From contig NZ_GG692710.1 of the NCBI RefSeq assembly GCF_000156175.1, positions 856,778 through 920,777 of the forward strand: a stretch of 64,000 nt of DNA, written 5' to 3'. The notes under the pieces were generated by a model. That model saw nothing but the letters and a program-made list of their open reading frames with translations, did no database searches and was not told where the DNA came from. This stretch comes from Collinsella intestinalis DSM 13280 (GTDB lineage Bacteria > Actinomycetota > Coriobacteriia > Coriobacteriales > Coriobacteriaceae). Made by a program: the position numbers and the translations under genes. Positions 1 through 10,338 of the stretch are shown piece by piece. Numbering within the stretch: position 1 is the first letter of the stretch; each line of letters begins with the position of its first letter.

Positions 1-158
1 GGTCCGACGGCCTTGTATGCATAGAGCCATTTTTCCACAGTGCCTACGGGAATGCCGAGCGAAGATGAGACGGAGCGCTTGCCGAACCCCGCCTCGAAGA
101 GCTCCAAAGCCCTTTCCCTGACCTCAATACCGTGCCTTAACCTTTTAGCGTTTTGCAT
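1..158 (-). CDS. IS3-type transposase OrfA, N-terminal fragment cut by window edge
   Basis: Read on the minus strand from an ATG at 158, the first 52 codons give a helix-turn-helix segment (MQNAKRLRHGIEVRERAL, then ELFEAGFGKRSVSSSLGIP, then VGTVEKWLYAYKAVG). This has the spacing of the N-terminal recognition helices of IS3-family OrfA or related transposases, which bind the element's terminal repeats. The gene continues past position 1, so completeness cannot be judged. Upstream, at 169-197, lies a 10-bp stem (TCCCATTTCT / AGAAATGGGA) that may be near the element end. A resident HTH regulator is a less likely alternative. Confidence 0.6.
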   Translation of the reverse strand, partial: MQNAKRLRHGIEVRERALELFEAGFGKRSVSSSLGIPVGTVEKWLYAYKAVG

Positions 159-266
159 GAAGAAAGTTTCCCATTTCTCGTTGTCCAAGAAATGGGAGGC
201 AGTTCACCGCGGGGCCGGCGCCTCTTTCATATCGATAGCTATCTATGCGATAAATCGATGCGCTTG

Positions 267-770
267 TTAGACCGGGATCGGCGCATCATCTCGAATGACC
301 GAACGTGCGATAAGGGCGAGTAGGACCATTTCAATCACATGGTCTTCGTCAAGCACCTCGATATCGTACGCATCTCCTCGCAGAGCCGGGACCTGCTTGG
401 CACGGACGAGCACCTTGCCGTCCTCGGAATGCACCTCGAACCGGCTGCTCCACGCACGCTGCGTGAGAACCGTCCAACCCGTCTGGCCCGCCTTGATGAT
501 CGCCTCGCACGTACTGCTGGAGACGCGGAACGAGCGCTTGGTCGTGAAGGAGACGCCGCCGTCGATCGAAACCGAATAGGCGCGGTCCTTCTCGTCCGTG
601 CGCGTGGTCACGTAATGCGCAAGCTCGGCGCCTTCGGCATCGTAGAGACGCGTGCACCGAGGCGCCGAAAGCGGGTCGGTCTTGGTGGTGAACACCGTCT
701 TTTCCTCGAGATCGGTCACATTCACCTCGCTGTGCACGCTGGCAAGCTTGGCTGATATGCGGAGCTTCAT
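267..770 (-). CDS. LURP-one-related (YxjI-like) protein
   Basis: 167-residue soluble protein with no signal peptide or membrane segment. It is a succession of short beta-type stretches, with elements such as RLYDAEGAELAHY and FEVHSEDGKVLVRAKQ that suggest the LURP-one/YxjI beta-barrel fold (DUF567). Members resemble Tubby and phospholipid scramblase domains but have no settled bacterial function. The ATG at 770 is preferred over an upstream in-frame start because GGGAGGGG lies just before it. It is followed by the MFS gene's 3' end on the same strand, so it may be the promoter-distal member of that unit. The family call rests on general pattern only. Confidence 0.5.
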   Translation of the reverse strand: MKLRISAKLASVHSEVNVTDLEEKTVFTTKTDPLSAPRCTRLYDAEGAELAHYVTTRTDEKDRAYSVSIDGGVSFTTKRSFRVSSSTCEAIIKAGQTGWTVLTQRAWSSRFEVHSEDGKVLVRAKQVPALRGDAYDIEVLDEDHVIEMVLLALIARSVIRDDAPIPV

Positions 771-840
771 GGCCCCTCCCCTAGTCGTACCCCTTAGATA
801 CAACGCTGTATACCCATTTTCAGCGATGGCAGGGCGAACA

Positions 841-2106
841 TCACTCGGTCGGCGCGGGCGCGTCGAGATCGCGCAGCGCGCGGGCGACGAGCGCGCACAG
901 GGTCACGGCAATCCAGACTCCCGTCATGACCAGGCAGGCCGACCCGATATCCATGAGAGAGACGAGCACGGAGCCAAAGAACGCGCCGGCAGGGGCGACG
1001 ACGAGGAACAGAGCGTTCAGAGCGCCCATTGCCGCTCCGCGGCGAGACTCAGGCACGCGATCGTAGGCAAAGAAGCCGAGGAGCGCCGAAGCCGGGCCGG
1101 CGAAGAGCCCCACGATGCCCGCCGCGAGCATGAGCACGGGAACAGAGGGCAGCGTGCCCATGACGACCATGCCGAGCGCCATGCCCGACAAAGAGATGAC
1201 GAACCACGTGCGACGAGGCATGCGCGGAGAGAATGCGGTATAGAGCAAGGAGCCGCACAGCAGGCCGGCGCCCATGGAGGACACGACGTAACCCACCAGC
1301 TCGGGCGCACCCATGGCGGTGAAGTGAGCGGGCAGCACGATGCCCTGCCAGCTTCCCATCACCATGGAGATGCCGAAGGACAGCAGCGTCGAGGCGCGCA
1401 GCAGCGAGTCGGTGCCAAACAGAGCATGCAGGCCGTCGACGAGGACCGAACGGGAGGCACGGGCCATGCGCTTGATCGCGCTCTCGTGGGGGGCGGCCAT
1501 CTCGGTGGACTCGGCAGCGGAAACGGCAATGACGCCGACCTCGCGCGGCAGGCTCGCAGTCACGAGCGCGGCGGCGCATGAGCACGCGCCGGTGACCCAG
1601 AGCGCATCGACATCGCCCATAAAGCCCATGAGCAGGGCGGCGGCGGCCGGTCCGATGATGTTCACCATAGCCTTGAGCGACTGATTGGCGCCCACGAACT
1701 GCTGGAGGTTCGCTCCGTCGCGCCCGCAGACCTCGGGCAGCAGCGCGTCTCGGGCGGTCATGCCGGGGACATCGCCCACGGCGCCGAGCAGACCGAGCAC
1801 CACGAACCAGCCAAAGCTCAGACCCCAGATCTCGTCCACGATGGGCAGCAGAGCGACGCTCAGGGCGGAGACGAGGTCCGAGACCATGCACACGCGGCGG
1901 CGGTTGAGCTTGTCGAGCGCGGCGCCACCCACAAGGCCGCAGATGAACTGCGGCACCGCGCAGATGATGGCAAGCGAACCCGCCGCAAGCGCGTCACCGG
2001 TACGCGCAAGCAACACGAGCGGCAGCACGACACCGGCGATGCTGTTGCCCAGCAATGACAGCGCGTCGCTGATCAAAAATCGAAGAACCGAACCCTTCAG
2101 CTTCAT
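841..2106 (-). CDS. MFS transporter (probable drug/metabolite exporter)
   Basis: 421-residue integral membrane protein with about 12 hydrophobic segments. It carries the MFS motif-A loop after the second helix (GGAALDKLNRRRV, about residues 59-71), typical of drug:H+ antiporter-like MFS_1/MFS_3 proteins. The ATG at 2106 has AAGGG seven bases upstream. Its promoter has an unusually long 19-bp spacer containing a dyad, and it shares a 15-base block with the promoter of the MerR regulator at 11323. That suggests MerR-type control of an efflux pump. The substrate cannot be deduced. Confidence 0.85.
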   Translation of the reverse strand: MKLKGSVLRFLISDALSLLGNSIAGVVLPLVLLARTGDALAAGSLAIICAVPQFICGLVGGAALDKLNRRRVCMVSDLVSALSVALLPIVDEIWGLSFGWFVVLGLLGAVGDVPGMTARDALLPEVCGRDGANLQQFVGANQSLKAMVNIIGPAAAALLMGFMGDVDALWVTGACSCAAALVTASLPREVGVIAVSAAESTEMAAPHESAIKRMARASRSVLVDGLHALFGTDSLLRASTLLSFGISMVMGSWQGIVLPAHFTAMGAPELVGYVVSSMGAGLLCGSLLYTAFSPRMPRRTWFVISLSGMALGMVVMGTLPSVPVLMLAAGIVGLFAGPASALLGFFAYDRVPESRRGAAMGALNALFLVVAPAGAFFGSVLVSLMDIGSACLVMTGVWIAVTLCALVARALRDLDAPAPTE

Positions 2107-2141
2107 ATATGCACCCTTCGTCGTGGTTATCAACGAGGTGC

Positions 2142-2172
2142 ATTACAGACTATGACGTTACGTCTGGGTCAA
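2142..2172 (-). promoter_or_regulatory. MFS promoter with 19-bp spacer and MerR-type dyad
   Basis: On the minus strand TTGACC (2167-2172) and TGTAAT (2142-2147) are separated by 19 bp, the stretched spacing characteristic of MerR-activated promoters. The spacer contains the perfect dyad GACGTAACGTC. The plus-strand string ACGTTACGTCTGGGT (2155-2169) recurs exactly at 11244-11258. A second, degenerate copy of the half-motif (CTATGGCGTTGCGCC) follows at about 2180-2194. Confidence 0.5.
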
Positions 2173-2218
2173 ATGCCAGCTATGGCGTTGCGCCCGCCTC
2201 CATTGTGGTTCCATAGAA

Positions 2219-2256
2219 CGAGGGGCGGCCGTGCCTGTCAACACGGTCGCCCCTCG
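2219..2256 (-). terminator. Hairpin ending the ABC importer operon
   Basis: 15-base arms (2219-2233 and 2242-2256) pair with one mismatch around an 8-base loop. On the minus strand the stem is followed by TTCTAT. It lies 38 bases after the ATP-binding gene's stop codon. Confidence 0.6.
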
Positions 2257-2294
2257 GCGTGCGTAGATATGAACTCCGGTGCGTATCGCCGGCG

Positions 2295-3089
2295 CTAACT
2301 CAGCAGCATGCGGTCGTTGGCGAGCTCGCCGCCGGAAACCTCCTCGAACTTCTGCAGCAGGTCGGGCACCGTGAGCGCGCGTTTCTCCTCCCCTGCCACG
2401 TCGTAGATCACGTGGCCCTCGTGCATCATGATCAGGCGGTTGCCAAGGCGGATCGCGTCGTTCATGTTGTGGGTCACCATAAGCGTGGTGAGCTGACGCT
2501 CGGCGACGATCTGCTCCGTGAGCTCGAGGACCTTCGAGGCCGTCTTGGGGTCCAGCGCGGCGGTGTGCTCATCGAGCAGCAGCACGCGCGGGTTGGTGAG
2601 CGTTGCCATGAGCAGGGTGAGCGCCTGGCGCTGACCGCCGGACAACAGGCCGACCTTTGCCTGCATGCGCGTCTCCAGGCCAAGATCGAGGCGCTTGAGC
2701 AACTCAGCGTATTCGGCGCGCTCGTCCTTGGTGATGCCCCAGCGCAGGCCACGGCGCTGCCCGCGGCGCTTGGCAAGGGCAAGGTTCTCCTCGATCTGCA
2801 TGTCAGCGGCGGTGCCACGCATGGGATCTTGGAACACGCGGCCCAGGTACTTTGCGCGCTTGGGCTCGGACAGACGCGAGATGTCCTCGCCGTCCAACTC
2901 GATAGTGCCAGAATCGAGCGGATACACGCCCGCGATCATATTGAGCAGGGTGGACTTGCCGGCGCCGTTGCCGCCGATGACAGTCACGAAATCGCCGTCG
3001 GCCAGGGTGAGATCAACACCGGTGAGGGCGCGCTTCTCGGTGACGGTACCGCGGTTGAACGTCTTCTTCACGTGGGACAGCTTAAGCAT
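2295..3089 (-). CDS. ABC transporter ATP-binding protein (ABC_sub_bind / TrpXYZ-type system)
   Basis: 264-residue cytoplasmic ATPase that would power the permease encoded just upstream. Visible are Walker A (GGNGAGKST), the signature LSGGQRQ, Walker B (VLLLDEHTAALD) and the switch histidine in VTHNM. The ATG at 3089 overlaps the permease stop by eight bases and has GTGAGG in front, so the two are translationally coupled. Family context (PF04392 binding proteins plus a BMP/Ltp-like permease) matches the streptococcal and clostridial Trp-type importers. The ligand here is inferred at best. Confidence 0.85.
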   Translation of the reverse strand: MLKLSHVKKTFNRGTVTEKRALTGVDLTLADGDFVTVIGGNGAGKSTLLNMIAGVYPLDSGTIELDGEDISRLSEPKRAKYLGRVFQDPMRGTAADMQIEENLALAKRRGQRRGLRWGITKDERAEYAELLKRLDLGLETRMQAKVGLLSGGQRQALTLLMATLTNPRVLLLDEHTAALDPKTASKVLELTEQIVAERQLTTLMVTHNMNDAIRLGNRLIMMHEGHVIYDVAGEEKRALTVPDLLQKFEEVSGGELANDRMLLS

Positions 3090-4002
3090 CTGCCTCACCG
3101 CCCTTCGAGTAGCTCGCACGCAGCTTGAACTTCTCCCACACCACCGGCACGCACAGAGCCAGGGCCACGATGACCGCGGACAGGAGCTTCATATCGTTGG
3201 CGTCCATGCCCATCTGCAGCACGATGGCGCGGATGAGGAAGTACACCACAGAGCCGGCGACGGCGGAAACCAGGCGGCTCTTGAATCCCGTGAGCTTGCC
3301 GGGGGTGAGGCGGCCGAGCACCTCGCCGATAACGATGGCAGCCAAACCGATGACGATGGCGCCGGTGCCCATGCCGATGTCGGCGTACTTCTGGCTCTGG
3401 CAGATGAGACCACCGGAAAGACCCACGAGGGCGTTCGACAGCATGAGGGCGATCATCTTGGTCTTGGCCGTGGAGACGCCGAGGGCGCGGATCATGTGCT
3501 CGTTGTTACCGGTTGCACGCAGGGCGCTGCCGATCTCGGTGCCGAAGAACCAGTACAGCGCGGCGATAATCGCAACGGCCACGATGACTCCCACGATGAT
3601 GGAAGCGGTGGCCGAAGACAGACCCGTCAACTCGGTCATGCGAGAGAAGATCGTATCGCTTTGCAGCAGGGGCGTGTTGGACTTGCCCATGATGCGCAGG
3701 TTGACCGACCACAGGGCGATCTGGGTGAGGATGCCCGCGAGAATCGCCGGAATCTCGAACACCGTATGCAAAAAGCCCGTGACGGCGCCGGCAAGCATGC
3801 CGGCGAGCATCGCCGCCGCGACCGCGATGAGCGGGTCGACGCCGGCAACCACGAGCACGGCGCACACGCTGCCACCGAGCGCGAAGCTGCCGTCGACGGT
3901 GAGGTCGGCGATATCGAGAAGTTTGTAGGTGATGTACACACCGAGGACCATGATGCCCCACAGGATGCCCTGGGAAACGGCGCCGAGAAGCGCTCCGCTC
4001 AT
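3082..4002 (-). CDS. ABC transporter permease (TrpY-like)
   Basis: 306-residue membrane protein with about eight or nine hydrophobic segments; the permease half of the importer formed with the downstream ATPase and the two upstream lipoproteins. The segment TVDGSFALGGSVCAVLV and the following glycine-rich helices are typical of the branched-chain/ribose-like permease superfamily. The ATG at 4002 has an AAAGGAGGG ribosome site; longer in-frame starts would run through the 13-bp hairpin at 4028-4061 and are rejected. Confidence 0.85.
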   Translation of the reverse strand: MSGALLGAVSQGILWGIMVLGVYITYKLLDIADLTVDGSFALGGSVCAVLVVAGVDPLIAVAAAMLAGMLAGAVTGFLHTVFEIPAILAGILTQIALWSVNLRIMGKSNTPLLQSDTIFSRMTELTGLSSATASIIVGVIVAVAIIAALYWFFGTEIGSALRATGNNEHMIRALGVSTAKTKMIALMLSNALVGLSGGLICQSQKYADIGMGTGAIVIGLAAIVIGEVLGRLTPGKLTGFKSRLVSAVAGSVVYFLIRAIVLQMGMDANDMKLLSAVIVALALCVPVVWEKFKLRASYSKGGEADA

Positions 4003-4027
4003 GTCGTCCCTCCTTTGTTCGAGCCAA

Positions 4028-4061
4028 ATGAACCCCGGCGGTATGATTCGCCGGGGTTCAT
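4028..4061 (-). other. 13-bp perfect intra-operon hairpin
   Basis: ATGAACCCCGGCG (4028-4040) and its exact reverse complement (4049-4061) enclose an 8-base loop between the second binding-protein gene and the permease gene. There is no U-tract on the minus strand. It is better read as an mRNA stabiliser or partial attenuator that lets binding protein exceed permease than as a full terminator. Confidence 0.6.
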
Positions 4062-4162
4062 CGCGATTGCGATAGATAGTGTGTCGGCCAGTGTACCACG
4101 CCGACAAGGGGGTCCGAGCGAACACCCCGGTCAAAATGCGCCTGAAACGCGCCGTGGGGCGG

Positions 4163-5197
4163 CTACTCGGCGGCACTCACGTCCGTGGCGCCATCCTCGA
4201 CCAGCGAGGTGACGTCAATGCCGAGCGCCTCGGCGGTCCGCCCGTTGTAGACCAGGTCGCACTCGGCGGCTCCCATGGACTCGATCGGCATTGCGGCGGG
4301 CTCGGCACCCTCGGTGAGGATGCGCACAGCCATCTCGCCCGCGCGGCGGCCGAGCTCCTCGTAATTGATGGACAGGCTCGCCAGGCCGCCGGCCTCGACG
4401 TGTGCGACCTCGCCGCACACCGTGGGCACCTTGTGCTCGTTGGCGATCGAGGCGATCACCGTCATAGCGGAGGCGATGGTGTTGTCCGTGGGAGTGTAGA
4501 TGGCGTCGACCTTGCCCATCATGGACTCGACCACCTGCTGGACCTCGTTGGAGCTGGAGGCGGTGTACTCGACGCCCTCTATACCGAGCTTTTTGAGCTC
4601 GGCGGCGGCCAGCTCAATCTGGATCTTTGAGTTGGACTCGGCGGTGCAGTAGAGCAGGCCGACCTTCTTGGCCTCGGGCGCGAGCTGGTGGAGCAGGTCG
4701 ATCTGATCGACGACGGGGTTCATGTCGGAGGTGCCGGTGACGTTGCCGCCGGGGGCGTCATTGTCCTTGACCAGGCCGGAGGCGGCGAAGTCGGTGATGG
4801 CGGTGCAGACGATGGGGATGTCGGAGGTGGCACCCGCCACGGCCTGGGCGGCGGGGGTGGCGATCGCGAGGATCAGGTCGCAGCCCTCGTTCACGAGCGT
4901 GCTCGCGATGGTCTGGCAGGCGGACTGGTCGTTCTGGGCGTTTTGCTGATTGATCTTCGCGCCGATACCGGCCTCTTCCACCGCGGCGACGAAGCCCTTG
5001 TTGGCGGCGTCGAGTGCGGGGTGCTCGGTGAGCTGCAGGACGCCGATCTTGAAGGCGGCGTCAGACGGGGCGGAACCATCGGCCTTGGCGGCGGGGTCGC
5101 CGCATCCGGCGAGGCCGAGACCGCCGACGATCGCGAATGCGGCGGCGCCGGCCATGCCCTTGACAAGAGAGCGACGAGAGCAGGTGGAGTTGTTCAT
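4163..5197 (-). CDS. ABC transporter substrate-binding lipoprotein (copy 2)
   Basis: 344-residue secreted binding protein of the PF04392 (ABC_sub_bind, TrpX-like) family. The N-terminus has twin arginines (CSRRSLVKG) followed by a hydrophobic stretch and lipobox LAGC with cysteine 32, so it is probably Tat-exported and lipid-anchored. It closely parallels the protein encoded at 5298-6302 (shared NQQNAQNDQSACQTIAS and TDNTIA blocks), so the pair is a tandem duplication sharing one permease and ATPase. The ATG at 5197 follows GGAGAATCTCC. Amino-acid-type ligands are known for some family members; the ligand here is unknown. Confidence 0.85.
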   Translation of the reverse strand: MNNSTCSRRSLVKGMAGAAAFAIVGGLGLAGCGDPAAKADGSAPSDAAFKIGVLQLTEHPALDAANKGFVAAVEEAGIGAKINQQNAQNDQSACQTIASTLVNEGCDLILAIATPAAQAVAGATSDIPIVCTAITDFAASGLVKDNDAPGGNVTGTSDMNPVVDQIDLLHQLAPEAKKVGLLYCTAESNSKIQIELAAAELKKLGIEGVEYTASSSNEVQQVVESMMGKVDAIYTPTDNTIASAMTVIASIANEHKVPTVCGEVAHVEAGGLASLSINYEELGRRAGEMAVRILTEGAEPAAMPIESMGAAECDLVYNGRTAEALGIDVTSLVEDGATDVSAAE

Positions 5198-5297
5198 GGA
5201 GATTCTCCTAACGTGCGCACAGGGCGCATGGGTGGCATATGGGACTGAGGGAGGTCGAATCGCGCATCGCGCGCGGCCTCACGCCCGACCGACCGCG

Positions 5298-6302
5298 TTA
5301 GACGATCTGGGCATCCTCGAGCATCGAGATGTCGACGCCGAGTGCATCGGCGGTCGCCTGGTTGACGATGAGCTGGCACTCATCGCTCGACAGGTACTCG
5401 ATGGGCATATCGGCGGGATTGGCGTCCTCGGTGAGGATCTTCACGGCCATCTCGCCTGCCTTATAACCCAAGTCGTAATAGCTGATGCTATACGACGCCA
5501 GCCCTCCATCCTCGACCATGGTGTCGCATCCTACGATGACGGGGAGTTTATTCTCATTGGCGACCATGGAGACGGTCGCCATACCCGCGGCGATGGTGTT
5601 GTCGGTGGGAGCGTAAATCGCGTCGACCTTGCCGACCATGGATTCGACCATCTGCTGGATCTCATTGGAAGAGGAGACCGCGTAGCGCTCGTGCGCGATG
5701 CCGGCGTCCTCGAGGACCTCCTCGGCGAGCTCGACCTGCACCGTCGAATTGGACTCGGCGGAGCAGTACAGGATGCCCACGCTCTTGGCCTCGGGCAGCA
5801 GCTGGCGAAGCAGCTCGATCTGATCCGCGACGGGCGTGAGGTCCGAGCTTCCGGTGACGTTGCCGCCGGGCTCCTCATTGGAGTCCACGAGCCCGCTCTC
5901 GGCGTAATCGGTGATGGCGGAGCCGACGACCGGGATGTCGGACGTGGCGCCCGCGACCGCCTGGGCAGCGGGAGTGGCAATGGCGAAGATCAGGTCGTCA
6001 CCGTCGTTCACGAGCTTGCTCGCGATGGTCTGGCAGGCCGACTGATCGTTCTGTGCGTTTTGCTGATCGATCGTGTAGGCGATACCCGACTCGTCGAGCG
6101 CGGCGACGAAGCCCTTGTTCGTTTGGTCGAGCGCACCGTGCTCGACCAGCTGCAGGACGCCGACCTTGTAGCCGGAACCCGTCTTCCCAGAAGCACCGGT
6201 GCTGCCGGGGGCAGCCTTGCCGTCGCCACAGCCGGCCAGCGCTCCGGCGGCAAAAAAGCTCGCTCCGAGGGCGATAAGGTTCCTGCGCGAAATGCTCAGC
6301 AT
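5298..6302 (-). CDS. ABC transporter substrate-binding lipoprotein (copy 1)
   Basis: 334-residue PF04392-type binding protein and probable first gene of the importer operon. Residues 5-10 contain SRRNLI and the lipobox LAGC ends at cysteine 25, giving a Tat-type lipoprotein signal. Like copy 2 it has the VGVLQL.EH opening strand, the NQQNAQNDQSACQTIAS segment and the VDAIYAPTDNTIA strand. The ATG at 6302 is chosen because GGAG lies nine bases upstream and an earlier start would add a non-signal leader. Divergence of the last third from copy 2 could mean different ligands. Confidence 0.85.
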   Translation of the reverse strand: MLSISRRNLIALGASFFAAGALAGCGDGKAAPGSTGASGKTGSGYKVGVLQLVEHGALDQTNKGFVAALDESGIAYTIDQQNAQNDQSACQTIASKLVNDGDDLIFAIATPAAQAVAGATSDIPVVGSAITDYAESGLVDSNEEPGGNVTGSSDLTPVADQIELLRQLLPEAKSVGILYCSAESNSTVQVELAEEVLEDAGIAHERYAVSSSNEIQQMVESMVGKVDAIYAPTDNTIAAGMATVSMVANENKLPVIVGCDTMVEDGGLASYSISYYDLGYKAGEMAVKILTEDANPADMPIEYLSSDECQLIVNQATADALGVDISMLEDAQIV

Positions 6303-6581
6303 GGCGATCAACTCCGTTTCCTCTGTACGGGTCCCGCCATCCATCAGCGGGACGCTTTATCGCGTGAAAGCAATGCAAGGGATATACTAGCCCGCCCGGA
6401 TCATGGGGGCCAGAGCGTTAATGCCGTGTTAACAAGCGGGCAATATAGCAGCCCAATAGAAACGTCGCAGACATCTCGATATCCCGCAACTTGACTCCCC
6501 CACCAACTCAAAACCTCGGAGAATCCAGCTCCAAGGCCTCGAAACAGCCGACTCAAAGGCTCAAAAGACCCGTGCGCAGCG

Positions 6582-6617
6582 AAAACCGGCCGCAACCGTA
6601 TCTGGTTGCGGCCGGTT
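6582..6617 (-). terminator. Rho-independent terminator of asnS
   Basis: 14-bp perfect stem AACCGGCCGCAACC (6584-6597) / GGTTGCGGCCGGTT (6604-6617) with a 6-base loop; TTTTC follows on the minus strand. It starts 31 bases after the asnS stop. Confidence 0.85.
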
Positions 6618-6648
6618 ATCAATCAAACCGAGTCAAACACGCCCGGCT

Positions 6649-8052
<1,404 letters not shown>

Positions 8053-8188
8053 GCCATTCCTTTCCCGCGTGCACCGCAAGACGGCGGCGCACGATGCGCT
8101 TTTCTCACAATCGTCCATTCTAGCAGGTGTGCCGCGTATGGCCCTCTGGCAGAATAATGGCAAGAAACCTCACGAGAAAGGTCACACG

Positions 8189-9001
8189 ATGGCTCAAAAC
8201 TATTGGGGCGATGAGCTCCCCTCTCGCGTCGACCTGCCCCCTGCAGCCGACCCGGCGCGCCCGGGATACGGCCGCATCGACTTCGACAAGCTCCCCAACA
8301 CCCGCGACCTGGGCGGTATGGTGGGCGCCGGCGGTCGCCGCGTGAAGCACGGCCTGCTGCTGCGCTCAGGCACGCTCGGTTTTGGCTCTCCCGCCGACAT
8401 CGACCGCCTGCGCGATGACTACGACCTGCGCCTCGTGATCGACTTTCGCAATCTCATCGAGCTCTCCGAGCTGCCCGATCCCATGGATCTCATCCCCGCC
8501 GCGCGCTACCTGCATGCCGAGATCTTTTCCGACCGCCAGGTGGGCGTCACGCAGGAGCACGAGAAGACCGCGTTCGAATACAAGCTCGAGTCCATGGCCC
8601 AGGGAGACCCCGTCGAGTTCATGACGCTGCTCTACCCGCACATGCTCATCGACGAGACGGGCATCAACGGTTACCGCTCCTTTGTGCGGGCGGTGCTCGA
8701 TGTCGAGGAAGGTGCCGCTCTCTGGCACTGCTACGTGGGGCGCGACCGCTGCGGAATGGGCTCGGCGCTTATCGAGACCATGCTCGGCGTGAGCCGCGAC
8801 GATATTCTCGCCGACTACCTCGCCACCAACCTCTACGCTCCCATCGACCTCACGCTGGATTCTCCCGCCTCCATCTGCTATTTCGAGGCCATCGAACGCG
8901 CGCTCGAGCTGCACGGCGGGTTCAAGGGCTACCTCACTGGCACGCTCGGCATCACCGAGGACGAAATCGCCGCCTTCCGCGAGCGCTGCCTCGAAGATTA
9001 G
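8189..9001 (+). CDS. Tyrosine-protein phosphatase (Y_phosphatase3 / PTP-DSP fold)
   Basis: 270-residue cytoplasmic protein with the CX5R phosphatase signature at residues 181-187 (HCYVGRDRCGMGS). Upstream is the NTRDLGG element and the LRSGTL strand that define the bacterial/fungal tyrosine phosphatase family PF13350, with IDFR as its core strand. The canonical loop is HC.AGKDRTG; here it reads HCYVGRDRCG, with valine for alanine and cysteine for threonine, so substrate preference could differ. The ATG at 8189 follows AGAAAGG. It is a single gene divergent from asnS. Confidence 0.85.
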   Translation: MAQNYWGDELPSRVDLPPAADPARPGYGRIDFDKLPNTRDLGGMVGAGGRRVKHGLLLRSGTLGFGSPADIDRLRDDYDLRLVIDFRNLIELSELPDPMDLIPAARYLHAEIFSDRQVGVTQEHEKTAFEYKLESMAQGDPVEFMTLLYPHMLIDETGINGYRSFVRAVLDVEEGAALWHCYVGRDRCGMGSALIETMLGVSRDDILADYLATNLYAPIDLTLDSPASICYFEAIERALELHGGFKGYLTGTLGITEDEIAAFRERCLED

Positions 9002-9229
9002 ATCGAGTGACCCATGCGGAGACGGGCGTTTTTCGTCCTTCCCCGCTCGTCGCCGCCTCGCATTTCACTGAAACATATCCAAAGTCACGAGCTTCGGGTC
9101 TTATTCGTGTCTTTCATGCCATCTCGATGCGATGCCCGCTCGGCGGGGTAGCGCGAAAACCCGCGGCGCCCCGCCTTCCCCGTATCCGCATCCCTGGGCC
9201 TTTCCAATACTCAGCCCATCGCATGCTCA

Positions 9230-10315
9230 TCACGCCTTTGAATCTCCGCGTTCGGGGTCGGCCACCAAATCGAGCAGCCTGCACGTGCGGTCGGCGAGCT
9301 CGTCGATATCTTCGCGCATGTTCTTCGTCCAGCGCTCCTGGCTCGCGACCGTCTCTGCACTATTCGCCACCAGGGCGTCAAGATTTGACGAGAGGGAAGC
9401 CATGGGCGTCTTGAGCTCATGAGATGCCTTGATGAGAAACTCTCGCTGGCGCGCCTGGGACTCTGCCACCGGAACGAGCGCGCGATCGATGATCCTACGG
9501 CACACCAAGACGAGCACGACGCAGCCAGCCACGCCGACCGCCGCGAGAAACATAGCCATCCGCCTCAGGTATATGACTGACGAGGTGATATCGACGAACG
9601 CATACACGCGAGCGGCCAAATACCCATCCTTTTCGTACCCCTCGAGGCGCCCGTCGCTGTACAGGGAAACCCCGCTGTCGCCCGTCGCGTCTTTCGAATA
9701 ACGCGGACTCGTCACTGCGATCTCCGTCGCGCACTTCCACGTCATCCCATGAACCTTAATGTACTGCGGCTTCGGGCGCTTGCCGGCATCCGCCCGATTG
9801 GACAGAGCAATGTTCGTCAATTCTTCGAGTGCGGATTCACACCAATTGAACGCCCCATACAAAGGATCGCCATCGCCACTTATCACATTATGAGGGGGCA
9901 CCAGGAACGCCATGGAGCCTCCTTCGAACACTGCGAGGGAGAACGGACTCTGCACGGGCCCAGAGAGCGAGTAGTAGGTGTCCGGCGCCGTTGCCGTCGG
10001 CTTCCAATCGCCCGCCTCCTCTTTCGATGATTCGATTAGGCCAGCGAACGCTTGAGGGACGTCGGGCTTCGCGCCCTCGTAGGCCTCCATCAGACTGCCC
10101 CGATTCAATGAGTCGGTCATCACGTTTTGCAGCGCCACGTTGTTGGCGTCTCGCGCCGAAAATGCACTGGCAACCCAAGCAGCCGCCAAAGCGAATACGA
10201 GGATGCTGCAAACAAGCATCGACGAGCGCAGCCACAGGCGCTTGCGCAGGGCCCTGAGATCACCGCCCCCCGCAGTCAAACCGTCTTTCTGCCCATTATT
10301 GAACACGGCGCTCAT
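9230..10315 (-). CDS. Sensor histidine kinase lacking the HATPase domain
   Basis: 361-residue membrane protein with a first membrane helix (about 31-52), a large extracytoplasmic region (53-250), a second helix (252-272) and a HisKA dimerisation/phosphoacceptor helix containing His299 (KASHELKTPMASLSS). The frame stops 62 residues after His299, at 9230. Only 228 bases separate it from the next gene, too few for the roughly 110-residue catalytic ATP-binding domain, and no N-, G- or F-box is visible there in any frame. It lies 23 bases downstream of an intact response regulator gene. It is either a decayed kinase or a partner-dependent phosphoacceptor/phosphatase protein. Confidence 0.8.
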   Translation of the reverse strand: MSAVFNNGQKDGLTAGGGDLRALRKRLWLRSSMLVCSILVFALAAAWVASAFSARDANNVALQNVMTDSLNRGSLMEAYEGAKPDVPQAFAGLIESSKEEAGDWKPTATAPDTYYSLSGPVQSPFSLAVFEGGSMAFLVPPHNVISGDGDPLYGAFNWCESALEELTNIALSNRADAGKRPKPQYIKVHGMTWKCATEIAVTSPRYSKDATGDSGVSLYSDGRLEGYEKDGYLAARVYAFVDITSSVIYLRRMAMFLAAVGVAGCVVLVLVCRRIIDRALVPVAESQARQREFLIKASHELKTPMASLSSNLDALVANSAETVASQERWTKNMREDIDELADRTCRLLDLVADPERGDSKA

Positions 10316-10338
10316 GAATCTTCTCCCCTCGTCGCATC

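Noticed and set aside
6303-6640. Possible Trp T-box upstream of the TrpXYZ-like importer
   Set aside because: The leader has a small GTCCCGC/GCGGGAC hairpin, but no UGGNACC antiterminator sequence or specifier loop was found.
9002-9229. Missing kinase HATPase domain in another frame
   Set aside because: The interval is too short and none of the frames contains N-, G- or F-box motifs, so a simple frameshift does not explain the truncation.
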